64,000 nt of DNA from an uncultured Flavobacteriales bacterium (lineage in GTDB: Bacteria > Bacteroidota > Bacteroidia > Flavobacteriales > BACL11), in NCBI GenBank assembly GCA_949372805.1, contig CASIBH010000007.1:17602-81601 (forward strand). The letters are read 5' to 3'. Both the position numbers and the translations under genes were made by a program. This document shows positions 28,376 through 37,394 of this stretch, piece by piece (position 1 is the first letter of the stretch; every line of letters starts with the position of its first letter). Under the pieces are notes generated by a model. It ran no database searches and was not told where the DNA came from. It saw only the letters and a program-made list of their open reading frames with translations.

Positions 28376-28951
28376 TTAAATTAAAAACCAATTTGATAAA
28401 ATCATTGGTAAAATAAAGTGAGTCATCACTAAACCTCCAAAAAAGAAACCTACAACTGCAATTAAAGATGGTAATTGTAAATTACTAAGTCCTGAGATAG
28501 CGTGCCCTGAAGTACATCCTCCTGCATATCTTGTTCCAAAGCCAATAAGAATACCACCAAACAATAGAAAAAACCATCCTTTCCAAGTCTTTAGTACACT
28601 TAAACCAAATAATTCATCAGGCATATATGTACTGCCAGCATTTTCAATACCTAATAGTTTTAAATGTGCAATAGTATTAGGGTTTAAGTCTACGCTATAA
28701 TCAATTATCATAAAATTATATGCAATATAACCGCCAATAATTGCACCTAAAACAACTACTAAATTCCATATTTGGGCTTTCCAATCAAATTTAAAAAAAT
28801 CAGAAAACTTTTCCGCACCAAGTGCAGAACACATTGTTCGTAAATTTGATGACATCCCAAATGTTTTGCCAAATAAAATTAGAAACAACATAATTAAACT
28901 AATAATAGGGCCTGCTACATACCACGGCCAAGGATTATATATAAATTCCAT
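28376..28951 (-). CDS. YeeE/YedE-family sulfur-compound transporter half
   Basis: 191 residues with about five helices and the diagnostic GTRYAGGCTSGHAISG motif, whose Cys is proposed to handle thiosulfate or sulfane sulfur in YeeE proteins. It pairs with the DUF6691-type half encoded next. Context (persulfide dioxygenase-like enzyme, rhodanese, TauE) supports transport of a reduced sulfur compound. It starts 10 bases after the methyltransferase gene. Confidence 0.88.
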   Translation of the reverse strand: MEFIYNPWPWYVAGPIISLIMLFLILFGKTFGMSSNLRTMCSALGAEKFSDFFKFDWKAQIWNLVVVLGAIIGGYIAYNFMIIDYSVDLNPNTIAHLKLLGIENAGSTYMPDELFGLSVLKTWKGWFFLLFGGILIGFGTRYAGGCTSGHAISGLSNLQLPSLIAVVGFFFGGLVMTHFILPMILSNWFLI

Positions 28952-28961
28952 TTCTTAAATT

Positions 28962-29579
28962 TTAATTTTTAACAAGTGACACAAATGTAAAAGCTTGTGT
29001 GGAACCTGCTGGTGTTTTATGTAAAGTGTTTAACCCCTGTTTTAATGAGAAATCTTTGCTAAAAAGTAAAGATAATTCATTAATCGAATATTTACAAATA
29101 TCTAGAGAACAACAACGATCTGGACCGTTTTCAGAGAAGGTTCCTAATACTACAGTACTAGATTCTGCTATTCCTTTTAACAAATTATCATAATATCCTT
29201 TAATATCAATTGAGTTTTGCATAAAATGAAAAACTGCCCTATCATGCCAAAGAACATATTTTTTTTTTGGAGAAAAATTTTTAATATCAGACGTTATCCA
29301 TTCAACTTGACCAGCCTTATCACCTAATCTAACTTGTGCCCTTTCTATAGCAACTTTTGAAATATCTAAAACTGTAAGATTTGTAAAGCCATCATCAATG
29401 AGATGATCAATTAAAAAACTTTCTCCCCCTCCAACATCTATAATTGCATCATCTTTACTAATGTTAGCTTTGTAAATAAAGTCTAAAGATGTTTGCGGAG
29501 ATTTTTGATACCAGCTAACTTCTTCTATTTTTTTAGAAGAATATAAATTATCCCAATGATTTATAAAATCATACGCCAT
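28962..29579 (-). CDS. Class I SAM-dependent methyltransferase of the sulfur operon
   Basis: 205 residues. Motif I is VDVGGGESF (48-56), followed by LTVLDISKVAIERA as the acidic-loop strand and WITSDIKNF. The middle carries WHDRAVFHF and the C-terminal half GPDRCCSLDICKYS with paired cysteines, then HKTPAGSTQAF. The layout recalls thiopurine/thiol methyltransferase-like proteins. Its ATG overlaps the rhodanese stop codon by one base, so co-translation is likely. Location between two sulfur-transfer genes suggests a sulfur substrate, such as sulfide or a small thiol, but this is inference. Confidence 0.85.
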   Translation of the reverse strand: MAYDFINHWDNLYSSKKIEEVSWYQKSPQTSLDFIYKANISKDDAIIDVGGGESFLIDHLIDDGFTNLTVLDISKVAIERAQVRLGDKAGQVEWITSDIKNFSPKKKYVLWHDRAVFHFMQNSIDIKGYYDNLLKGIAESSTVVLGTFSENGPDRCCSLDICKYSINELSLLFSKDFSLKQGLNTLHKTPAGSTQAFTFVSLVKN

Positions 29580-29890
29580 TAATTAGAAACAATTTTACCA
29601 TCCCATCCTATAATTCCATTCATTAGATTATATGTTGTGAAACCTTTCATATTCATGTAATTACAAGCTTGAGCACTTCTATTACCGCTCCTACAATAAA
29701 TAAAATAGGTCTTATCTTTGTCAAGATTCTCTAGTGAGCTTACAAACTCATGGCTAGCTAAAAAATTAATTTGAATAGCTTCCTCAATAATTCCTTCATC
29801 ACACTCCTGAGGAGTCCTTACATCAAGAACAACATAATTATCTGATTGTGAAAGTAACTCATTCCAACGTTCATTTGATAAATTTTCCAT
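29579..29890 (-). CDS. Single-domain rhodanese-like sulfurtransferase
   Basis: 103 residues, one complete rhodanese domain: VLDVRTPQECDEG near the N-terminus and the active-site loop YCRSGNRS with Cys66 as the persulfide carrier. It moves sulfane sulfur between donors and acceptors such as thiosulfate or glutathione-type persulfides. It lies 10 bases after the MBL/rhodanese gene and overlaps the methyltransferase start. Confidence 0.92.
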   Translation of the reverse strand: MENLSNERWNELLSQSDNYVVLDVRTPQECDEGIIEEAIQINFLASHEFVSSLENLDKDKTYFIYCRSGNRSAQACNYMNMKGFTTYNLMNGIIGWDGKIVSN

Positions 29891-29900
29891 TTCTTTTTTT

Positions 29901-31310
29901 TTAAAATTCAGATGGACATATATAGTCCGTTATTTTAATACTTGAGTCTTTGATTGAAGAAAAACCACCAACAATATCTATAATATTGTGAAATCCTTTA
30001 GATTTTAGAATAGAATTTGCAATAATTGATCTGTATCCCCCAGCACAATGCATATAAATATTATCATCTTTCTGTATTTCATGTTTATTCTCAGGTATTT
30101 CAAGAAGAGGTATATTGATAGCATTTATAATATGCTCTGAAAAAAACTCACTAGGCTTACGAACATCATATATTTTAACTTCTTTCTTATCAACTATTTC
30201 ACTAAAATCTTGAGCTGAAATTGTAGAGATTTTTGCAATTTTTAAATTGGCTTCTATCCAAGAATCAAATCCTTCATCTAAATAACCAATTACATTATCA
30301 AAACCAACTCGAGCTAATCTAGTTATTGCCTCTTCAATTCGTTCTGGCTCAACTATTAATAAAATAGGTTTTGCAACATTCTTTAATAAACCTCCAACCC
30401 ATGGAGCAAAACCTCCGTCAATTCCTATAAATATTGAATTTGGAATATGAGCTTTAGCAAAATCAATTTGACTCCTTAAATCAAGCATTACAGCATTTTC
30501 CGCAGTTGCTTTAGAGATGAAATCATTACAAGAAATAGCTTGTTTACCATTTTCTATAACAACACTTAAGTCTTGATAACCTTGTTGATTTAATTTAACA
30601 TTAGATGGGAAATATGTCGGAGGCTCTGGAAGGTTATTAGTTAATTGCTTAATAAAATTATCTTTTGATAAGCTTCCGTTAAGAGCATAATTCATCTTTT
30701 TTTGATTACCAAGAGTATCAACAGTTTCTTTCATCATATTCTTGCCACATGCAGATCCTGCACCATGACCAGGGTAAACTAAAATATTGTCAGGCAATGG
30801 TTTAATTTTTAAATTCACAGAATCATATAAAATTCCTGCTAGTTCTTCTTTTGAAACACCCATATATCTTTGAGCTACATCAGGAATGCCAACATCACCC
30901 AAGAATAAGGTATCGCCTGTAAAAATACAATGCTCTTTTCCATTTTTGTCCTTTAAAAGAAATGATGTACTCTCCAGTGTATGACCAGGAGTATGTAAAA
31001 CTGTAAGTGTTATTTCTCCTAAATTAAAAACTTGTTTATCCTTTGCAATTAAAGCCTCATAATCAGGGTCAGCTTTTGGACCATATACTATTTGAGCCTC
31101 TGTTAAATTAGCTAAACTTAAATGGCCACTAATAAAATCGGCATGAAAATGTGTCTCAAAGACATATTTTATCTTTGAATTAGATTCTTTTGCTAAGTCA
31201 ATATATTGCTTAACATCTCTTAAAGGATCAATAACTGCAGCTTCACCGTTACTTTCTATATAGTAAGCTCCCTGAGCTAAACATTTAGTATATAATTGTT
31301 CTATTTTCAC
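29901..31310 (-). CDS. MBL-fold persulfide dioxygenase-like protein with two rhodanese domains
   Basis: 469 residues. The N-terminal metallo-beta-lactamase fold has HFHADFISGH (His54, His56, Asp58) and FTGDTLFLGDVG, resembling ETHE1-type persulfide dioxygenases, which oxidise glutathione persulfide to sulfite. Two rhodanese domains follow: about 258-345, where the active-site Cys is missing (LLIVEPER in that position), and about 365-465 with an intact loop MHCAGGYRS (Cys422). The fusion would let persulfide made by the active rhodanese be oxidised in the same chain, and the sulfite leave through TauE, encoded upstream. Confidence 0.87.
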   Translation of the reverse strand: MKIEQLYTKCLAQGAYYIESNGEAAVIDPLRDVKQYIDLAKESNSKIKYVFETHFHADFISGHLSLANLTEAQIVYGPKADPDYEALIAKDKQVFNLGEITLTVLHTPGHTLESTSFLLKDKNGKEHCIFTGDTLFLGDVGIPDVAQRYMGVSKEELAGILYDSVNLKIKPLPDNILVYPGHGAGSACGKNMMKETVDTLGNQKKMNYALNGSLSKDNFIKQLTNNLPEPPTYFPSNVKLNQQGYQDLSVVIENGKQAISCNDFISKATAENAVMLDLRSQIDFAKAHIPNSIFIGIDGGFAPWVGGLLKNVAKPILLIVEPERIEEAITRLARVGFDNVIGYLDEGFDSWIEANLKIAKISTISAQDFSEIVDKKEVKIYDVRKPSEFFSEHIINAINIPLLEIPENKHEIQKDDNIYMHCAGGYRSIIANSILKSKGFHNIIDIVGGFSSIKDSSIKITDYICPSEF

Positions 31311-31340
31311 TTTTTAAAAATTTAAGTTCAAAAATAATAT

Positions 31341-32126
31341 TTAAATTAATTCTTTTATAATTATAAAGACAGACATTGTAATTACAAAAACACCAAAGCC
31401 TCTCTTTAATTTTTTCTCGTTGATAAATTGATTTAAATATATGCCAATAAAAATCCCTATTACCGAAATAGCAGTAAAAGAAGTTAGTAGTAGCCAATCA
31501 ATTTGTAATTGCCATAGATCTCCTGTAAATCCAATTAGAGATTTAATAGCAATGATCATTAAAGAAGTTGCAACTGCTTTTTTCATTGGTAATTTAGCAA
31601 AAAGGACTAAAGCAGGAATTATCAAGAAACCTCCACCTGCACCAACTAATCCTGTTAATATTCCAATAATTAATCCATCAATAGTTAAAAGTGGAATATT
31701 ATATTTAATTTGTTGATTAGTATTTGTGTCTGTTCGCTCCTTTATCATAAAAAAGGCAGCTATAAACATTATAAAAGCAAAAAACAACATTATTGCTATA
31801 TCCTTAGTTAATAGAAAGCTATTAATAGATATGATTTCCTCTGGAATTACAGGCAAAATAAACCTTCTTGATAAGAAAACACCAATGAATGCAGGAATTG
31901 CAAAAATCAAACCTGTTTTTACATCAACCATATTTTTCTGGAAATTTCTAATTGCTCCAACCATAGCGGTTAAACCTACAACAAAGAGCGAATAAGAAGT
32001 GGCAAGAACAGGAGAAACCCCTAAAATATACACAAATATTGGCACTGTTAAAATAGATCCTCCCCCGCCAATTAACCCAAGAACAAGACCAATTAAAAGA
32101 GCTCCAAAAAAACCAAATATTTCCAT
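31341..32126 (-). CDS. TauE/SafE-family sulfite/anion exporter
   Basis: 261 residues with eight helices in two halves, each with a Gly-rich repeat: LIGLVLGLIGGGGSIL near the start and GILTGLVGAGGGFLIIPAL in the middle. The family exports sulfite or sulfoacetate. As first gene of the sulfur-specific run it would remove sulfite made by the MBL protein, encoded 30 bases downstream. A short flavodoxin gene lies 41 bases upstream on the same strand. Confidence 0.9.
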   Translation of the reverse strand: MEIFGFFGALLIGLVLGLIGGGGSILTVPIFVYILGVSPVLATSYSLFVVGLTAMVGAIRNFQKNMVDVKTGLIFAIPAFIGVFLSRRFILPVIPEEIISINSFLLTKDIAIMLFFAFIMFIAAFFMIKERTDTNTNQQIKYNIPLLTIDGLIIGILTGLVGAGGGFLIIPALVLFAKLPMKKAVATSLMIIAIKSLIGFTGDLWQLQIDWLLLTSFTAISVIGIFIGIYLNQFINEKKLKRGFGVFVITMSVFIIIKELI

Positions 32127-32167
32127 GATAGATTAATGAAAAACAAACTTAATAAAATAAGAAGTAA

Positions 32168-32674
32168 TTAGCTGATTTCTAGACCTAAACTAAGCAACCA
32201 TTTGTCAATCCTTTCAGGAGAAAGATCATATTGATTACCTTCATCTAGAGCTAAACCATAAAAAGTATTTTCATTCATTAATGCTTTTGATTTAACAAAT
32301 TCATAAGATTCAGTAGACCAATGACCAATAACCTCTCCGCCATTTTTAAGAATTTCTTTAGCTAGAATACCAACACCATCAATAAAATATTCATCATAAC
32401 CATATTGATCACCAAGACCAAAAATAGCTACTGTTTTATTAGTAAAATCAATCTTTTCAAATGTTGGAAAAAAATCTTCCCAATCACTTTGCAAATCACC
32501 ATCATACCAAGTAGATATTCCTAAAATTAGTAAATCAAACTTCCTAAAATCTTCTACACTAGCTTCTGCAACATTTATTACTTCTAAATCGTAAGAAGTT
32601 AATTTACCCTCCATTGTCATTGTTGTATCTTCAGTATCACCTGAATCAGACCCCCAAATAATTCCAATTTTCAT
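32168..32674 (-). CDS. fldA: Flavodoxin
   Basis: 168 residues from the ATG at 32674. An in-frame ATG at 32710 is unlikely because a -7 box ends at 32708. The FMN phosphate loop is at 8-16 (GSDSGDTED, with Asp/Ser in place of the usual Thr-rich loop). Isoalloxazine-binding elements STWYDGDLQSDW and GLGDQYGYDEYF contain the expected Trp and Tyr. It carries single electrons in place of ferredoxin, often under iron limitation. It could be transcribed into tauE downstream. Confidence 0.9.
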   Translation of the reverse strand: MKIGIIWGSDSGDTEDTTMTMEGKLTSYDLEVINVAEASVEDFRKFDLLILGISTWYDGDLQSDWEDFFPTFEKIDFTNKTVAIFGLGDQYGYDEYFIDGVGILAKEILKNGGEVIGHWSTESYEFVKSKALMNENTFYGLALDEGNQYDLSPERIDKWLLSLGLEIS

Positions 32675-32707
32675 TTTTATTAAATTCTTTATTTTAAAAA
32701 TTTCATG

Positions 32708-32715
32708 CAAAATTA
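32708..32715 (-). promoter_or_regulatory. -7 box for flavodoxin
   Basis: On the minus strand this reads TAATTTTG, matching TAnnTTTG. A TTG at 32731-32733 lies 15 bases upstream, closer than the usual -33 spacing. The box places the transcript start downstream of 32708 and so favours the flavodoxin start at 32674. Confidence 0.4.
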
Positions 32716-32780
32716 CATCTAATTTAGATTCAATCTATGATAGAGAGAGTTTTTTTTTAATTTTATCGAAAATTTTAAAT

Positions 32781-33179
32781 ATGAATTTAATTTTAAACTT
32801 TCAAATACTAATATCAGGCATAATTATTGGAATAATATTCTTTCAAACTGCTCTTGCCGCACCTATTGTTTTTAATAATTTGAATAAAAGCCAATCTAGA
32901 ATTTATATTCGAAATATCTTTCCTAAAATATTCAAAACTAATATGTGTTTATCGTTAACACTGTTGATGGTGAACGTTATTTTTCTCACTAATGAAATCA
33001 GTATACTAATAGGCCTAATATCATTTGCTCTATCATTAATATGTTTGTTAATAATCCCTGCAACAAATAATGCAACTGATAATGGTAATACAAAAAAATT
33101 CAAATTACTACATTTAGCAAGTGTACTTATGACGATTATAGTATTAATAATAAATATAATTTGGATATTATTTTTATAA
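32781..33179 (+). CDS. Four-helix membrane protein, DUF4149-like
   Basis: 132 residues with helices at about 8-28, 52-70, 74-92 and 110-131. FFQTALAAPIVFNNL in the first helix and the NIFPKIFKTN loop resemble the DUF4149/TMEM205-like family, of unknown function. It is divergent from flavodoxin. No signal peptide, catalytic motif or operon partner tells more. Confidence 0.65.
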   Translation: MNLILNFQILISGIIIGIIFFQTALAAPIVFNNLNKSQSRIYIRNIFPKIFKTNMCLSLTLLMVNVIFLTNEISILIGLISFALSLICLLIIPATNNATDNGNTKKFKLLHLASVLMTIIVLIINIIWILFL

Positions 33180-33225
33180 TTTCAAATAATTTCTTTTTTT
33201 TGAATTCAAATCAATAAATAAAATT

Positions 33226-33663
33226 ATGAAAACTATTAATATATTACCTATAGCATTTCTTCTCTGGGTTTCATGCTCCAGTCCTCAAAAAAATAATTTT
33301 GAAAGTAAAGTTTTATTAAATGCATCAACAGAAAATATACTTGGAGAACAAATTAATTTTCCAGACTCTAATGAAACAATTACTTCTGCTATTAGAGTAC
33401 TTGCTCCTGGAGAATCAACTGGAATTCACATGCATGAATCCATTCCAGTAGTTTTTGTAATTGAAGGGGAATTAACAATTACTCATCAAACTGATTCTGG
33501 AATTGAAGAAAAAGTAATTAAGCAAGGAGAATCATTTATTGGCGCTAACAATAATTGGCATGAAACTATAAATACTTCTACAAATGATGCAGTAGCTCAT
33601 GTTGTATTTATCGGAGCCAACAACCTAAAGAACACCGTAACACCGCCGCCGCCAATTGACTAA
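33226..33663 (+). CDS. Cupin-domain lipoprotein
   Basis: 145 residues. A lipoprotein signal ends at the lipobox WVSC (Cys17). A single cupin barrel follows: GIHMHESIPVVFVIEGELTI (motif 1 with two His and one Glu) and NNWHETIN (motif 2 His), giving a likely metal site. Small exported cupins may bind or modify small ligands at the membrane; substrate unknown. It ends in a Pro-rich tail (TPPPPID). Confidence 0.82.
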   Translation: MKTINILPIAFLLWVSCSSPQKNNFESKVLLNASTENILGEQINFPDSNETITSAIRVLAPGESTGIHMHESIPVVFVIEGELTITHQTDSGIEEKVIKQGESFIGANNNWHETINTSTNDAVAHVVFIGANNLKNTVTPPPPID

Positions 33664-33717
33664 ATTGCAAGTAAATTGATATAAGTTTAGCTTAATACAG
33701 GCTTTAGGATAATTTAA

Positions 33718-34026
33718 GTGTTTATACTTAGTAGTGACACAACTTATTTAGTTTTTATTTACATTGTGAATTTGATAATATCTATAGCTGTCTTCTACAT
33801 AATAGTTCTTATAACTATTAAACAATTCAAATTATTAACTCTAAAAAGTGAAAAAGGAAAGTATATCTGCCCAAAATGTAATAAAACTCTTGAACGTATT
33901 GAAAGAGAAAGTATGGATAAAGCCCTAAATTATTTAACATTATTCTTATTCGAATGGAAGAGATATAGTTGTTTTTATTGCGGCTGGCAAGGTTCATCAT
34001 CGTGGATGTATCGCTTTAAGAAATAA
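33718..34026 (+). CDS. Small membrane protein with zinc ribbon
   Basis: 102 residues from GTG 33718; a TAA codon lies immediately upstream in frame, so the start cannot be earlier. One helix at about 11-34 is followed by a cytoplasmic zinc ribbon with CPKC (51-54) and CFYCGW (85-90). I do not recognise a named family. Its last 11 bases overlap the convergent photolyase gene. Confidence 0.6.
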   Translation: MFILSSDTTYLVFIYIVNLIISIAVFYIIVLITIKQFKLLTLKSEKGKYICPKCNKTLERIERESMDKALNYLTLFLFEWKRYSCFYCGWQGSSSWMYRFKK

Positions 34027-35311
34027 ACGAAGCTTCTATTCCTTTTTTATAGCCTGACAATGCTCTTTCTCTAGCTAATTTATGATCTACTATATATGGC
34101 AAATAGTTCTCTTGATCAAAATTTGCGATCCATTTTTTTACATATTTAAAATCACTATCAAATTTCTTCTGTTGTGTAAAGGGGTTGAAAATTCTAAAAT
34201 ATGGAGCGGAATCACAGCCTGTTCCCGCTGCCCATTGCCAATTACCATTATTAGAAGCTAATTCATAATCTAAAAGCTTTAATGCAAAATACTTCTCACC
34301 CCATCTCCAATCTATTAAAAGATGTTTACACAAAAAACCAGCTGTAATCATTCTAACCCGATTATGCATGTAGCCTGTTTTATTTAGTTGCTGCATCCCA
34401 GCATCCACAATGGGGTAACCAGTCTCTCCATTACACCATTTTAAAAATTCATCTTTATTATTTCGCCATTTAATTCCATCATATTTGGATTTAAAATTGT
34501 TGTTAACTACTTTGGGGAAGTGAAATAATATCTGTGTAAAAAACTCCCTCCAGACAAGTTCAGATAAGAAAATACTATCATCTATGGAAAGATCTTTAAT
34601 AATATCTCTAACGCTTACACTTCCAAAACGAAGATGTATACCCAAATAACTTGTTCCATCAGTTGATGGAAAATCTCTAGAATCCGCATACTTATTTAAG
34701 TTATTTAAATCATAATCTTTAATATTTATTTTAGATTGAATAAATCCAAAATTTTCTATTGGCAGAAAATTATTATGATATTTTAAAAGATTGTTAAAAG
34801 ATATTTTAGAAGAAGAAATCGGTTTTATTGAATTAAATTTCTGAAGCCATTTATTTTTAAAAGGAGTATATACAGTATATGGATCACCGTTATCCTTTAA
34901 TACTTCATGAGGTTCAAAAATCACGCTATCTTTAGATTGATTAAATTCTATAGAATTATTTTTAAGTAAATCAGAAATATAATTATCTCTTTTCTTAGCA
35001 TAAGGCTCATAATCTCTATTACAGCAAACAGAATTAACATTATAATCAAGAATTAATTTTTCAAAAATATTTTTTGGATCTCCTTTAAGAATTAGTAAAG
35101 AAGAACTATTTTTTTTCAAAAAAAGATCAATTTTTTTTAGCTGAGAATAAATAAAGCTTATTCGAGCATCATTTTTCGGAAGTAAGTCAGTAATATTATT
35201 ATCAAAAATAAATATTGGCAAAACATTTAGCTCTTTTGATAATACTAGATTTAATGCTGTATTATCTTCAACTCTTAAATCTCTTCTAAACCAAAATATA
35301 TTTACTATCAT
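34016..35311 (-). CDS. phrB: Deoxyribodipyrimidine photolyase
   Basis: 431 residues, class I CPD photolyase. The N-terminal antenna domain starts with NIFWFRRDLRVEDN. The FAD domain carries GYPIVDAGMQQL, MHNRVRMITAGFL and the strongly conserved NGNWQWAAGTGCDSAPYFRI. It uses blue light and reduced FAD to split pyrimidine dimers. Start ATG 35311 overlaps the MMPL stop by one base, so photolyase is the last gene of an SDR-MMPL-photolyase run. Confidence 0.95.
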   Translation of the reverse strand: MIVNIFWFRRDLRVEDNTALNLVLSKELNVLPIFIFDNNITDLLPKNDARISFIYSQLKKIDLFLKKNSSSLLILKGDPKNIFEKLILDYNVNSVCCNRDYEPYAKKRDNYISDLLKNNSIEFNQSKDSVIFEPHEVLKDNGDPYTVYTPFKNKWLQKFNSIKPISSSKISFNNLLKYHNNFLPIENFGFIQSKINIKDYDLNNLNKYADSRDFPSTDGTSYLGIHLRFGSVSVRDIIKDLSIDDSIFLSELVWREFFTQILFHFPKVVNNNFKSKYDGIKWRNNKDEFLKWCNGETGYPIVDAGMQQLNKTGYMHNRVRMITAGFLCKHLLIDWRWGEKYFALKLLDYELASNNGNWQWAAGTGCDSAPYFRIFNPFTQQKKFDSDFKYVKKWIANFDQENYLPYIVDHKLARERALSGYKKGIEASFIS

Positions 35312-37389
35312 TATAAGTACTTTTTCATTAGCTTAGGTAAATATACTAAATCGAATATGATAGCAATCACCGCCGAAATGATAGTAATAACACTAAGTTG
35401 ACTAACAGATTTAAATTCTGAAAAAATTAATGGAATAAGACTAAATATAACTATGATAGTTGTCTTAATTACTGCCCGAGCTGTAATAGTAAGTGATTTA
35501 TCTAATGCCTCATCTTTAGTCATCCCTCTTTTAACGTTAAATCTATATGAGCTTAGGATATGAATTGAGTCATCAACAATCAAACCAAAAACAATTGCAA
35601 AAATAAATGCATTAGAAAGACTAAAATAAAAATTGTTTAAGCATAAAATACCTATACAAACTAAAATTGGAAAAACATTTGGAATGAGTGCAATAAAAAA
35701 ATATCTAAAATTAAAATTATTTATGATTATAAAAAGTAAACCTATTGTAAGAATAGCAATTATAAGGCCATAAAGTATTTCTTTAGTTAGTTTATTACTG
35801 ACTTGATCAAATAAATATCCTGCTCCACCAACACTTAAAGGAACACCCAATGATATCGCCTTCTCTTTAATCATTGTAATTTTTTCAAAACTAACTTTTG
35901 AGCCAATATCTTTCATTCTAGCTCTAATTGTATAAACATCTTTAGTTAGACTTTTAAACGTTCTTTTATCAATCAATGAAGGGTTATCAACGAAACGACT
36001 AATAGAAAAATCTAAAACAAAACCATTAGAATCTAAGAAGTTTTCAAATTTTATAATCTTACTTATATCAACTTGCTCATCCATATTAATCTTAAATGTT
36101 AAGGGCTTAATACCTCCAAAATTTTCATTAAAGAAGTTCATTTCTTCAAATAATCTAGATTTTTTATTTACTTCATCTGTAATGTAATTGTCAACACTAA
36201 TTTTATGCACACCATATCCAGCAAAGAGAATCATTACTATAAGAATTAATCTGAAATAAAATTTATTGCTAAAGTTTACTATTGAAAATATTAAGCCGTC
36301 TAGCTTCTTGTTTAATTTAGGATTACCTTTTAGAAGATGAAAATTTAAATCTACACTTATCGCATAACTTATTAAAATAATAAATAATGAGATCAAAATC
36401 CCAACAGTTGTAATTAGGCCAAACCTAGTAATAGGTAATACATCAGAAAAACAAAAGCTTAAAAAACCAATTGCAGTTGTAAAGGAAGTAAGAGCAACAG
36501 GAATCCCAACAATTTTAACTTTTTTTATAAAATAATCTTTTTTATTTTCAGTACTAATATTGTCCTCATTTAAAAGATGCATTAAATCAGAGACACAAAC
36601 GATAAAAATTATTGCAGGCATTATAATCATCACCAGCTCAATACCTCCATAAATAAATTGAGACATAGAAATACTAATGACAACACTAAATATTACACTT
36701 ATAAGAGTGAGCAGAACAAATTTTATATTTAGAGTGAAAAACCAAAGAATTAAACAACAAAATAGTGCACTAAAAATTGTTATAAATATTAGCTCAGAAA
36801 TAACTTTTTCTTGCATATATATTTCTGAAGAAATTTGACCAGAAACAAATACATCATCTACTCCATCTAAAGCAAATGAATTTCTTATATTAGAAATAAA
36901 ATATTTCCAATCCTTATCATTAAAACCATTTTTTATTTCTATTAAAAAAAATAATTTCTTAAAATCTTTAGATAGAAATTGGCTTGATTTATTTTTTATT
37001 TTTTTGACAGACTTTTCAAAAGTTAACTGACTCTCAAGATTAAGTAAATTAATGGTATGAAAGAAAAGTCCAGTAAAAAGCAATCTAGATTCATTAAAAA
37101 CACTTTTTTCATTTTTGATTATTGAATCTTTTTTAATGATATTATAGACTGAGTCTATATCTACAAATTGATTAAAATTAATCTCATCATTGAATTCTAC
37201 GCCAATTAAAAAAAGATTTTTATCATCGAAAGATTGAGATAATTCTATTTCAATATCATCAGCATATTTTAAAATCCTTTCGGTTTCAAAAAAGATTACA
37301 GGATTTGATATCAGGTATAATGAATAAGAGAATATTACTAATACAACAGCAAAAATGAAGTATTTAAATTTCCAAATGTAAGCTAACAA
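35311..37389 (-). CDS. RND/MMPL-family transporter
   Basis: 692 residues in the single-chain MMPL layout: helix 1 at about 9-28, a periplasmic domain (30-195), five helices (about 200-345), helix 7 (about 378-395), a second periplasmic domain (400-530), then five more helices. GLIVDDSIHIL in the second half and CVSDLMHLL in the first half carry the Asp residues used for proton coupling. It exports lipids or hydrophobic compounds; homologues move hopanoids, mycolates or pigments. Its place between an SDR gene and photolyase suggests a light-related lipid or pigment, which is inference. Confidence 0.88.
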   Translation of the reverse strand: MLAYIWKFKYFIFAVVLVIFSYSLYLISNPVIFFETERILKYADDIEIELSQSFDDKNLFLIGVEFNDEINFNQFVDIDSVYNIIKKDSIIKNEKSVFNESRLLFTGLFFHTINLLNLESQLTFEKSVKKIKNKSSQFLSKDFKKLFFLIEIKNGFNDKDWKYFISNIRNSFALDGVDDVFVSGQISSEIYMQEKVISELIFITIFSALFCCLILWFFTLNIKFVLLTLISVIFSVVISISMSQFIYGGIELVMIIMPAIIFIVCVSDLMHLLNEDNISTENKKDYFIKKVKIVGIPVALTSFTTAIGFLSFCFSDVLPITRFGLITTVGILISLFIILISYAISVDLNFHLLKGNPKLNKKLDGLIFSIVNFSNKFYFRLILIVMILFAGYGVHKISVDNYITDEVNKKSRLFEEMNFFNENFGGIKPLTFKINMDEQVDISKIIKFENFLDSNGFVLDFSISRFVDNPSLIDKRTFKSLTKDVYTIRARMKDIGSKVSFEKITMIKEKAISLGVPLSVGGAGYLFDQVSNKLTKEILYGLIIAILTIGLLFIIINNFNFRYFFIALIPNVFPILVCIGILCLNNFYFSLSNAFIFAIVFGLIVDDSIHILSSYRFNVKRGMTKDEALDKSLTITARAVIKTTIIVIFSLIPLIFSEFKSVSQLSVITIISAVIAIIFDLVYLPKLMKKYL

Positions 37390-37394
37390 TTTTG

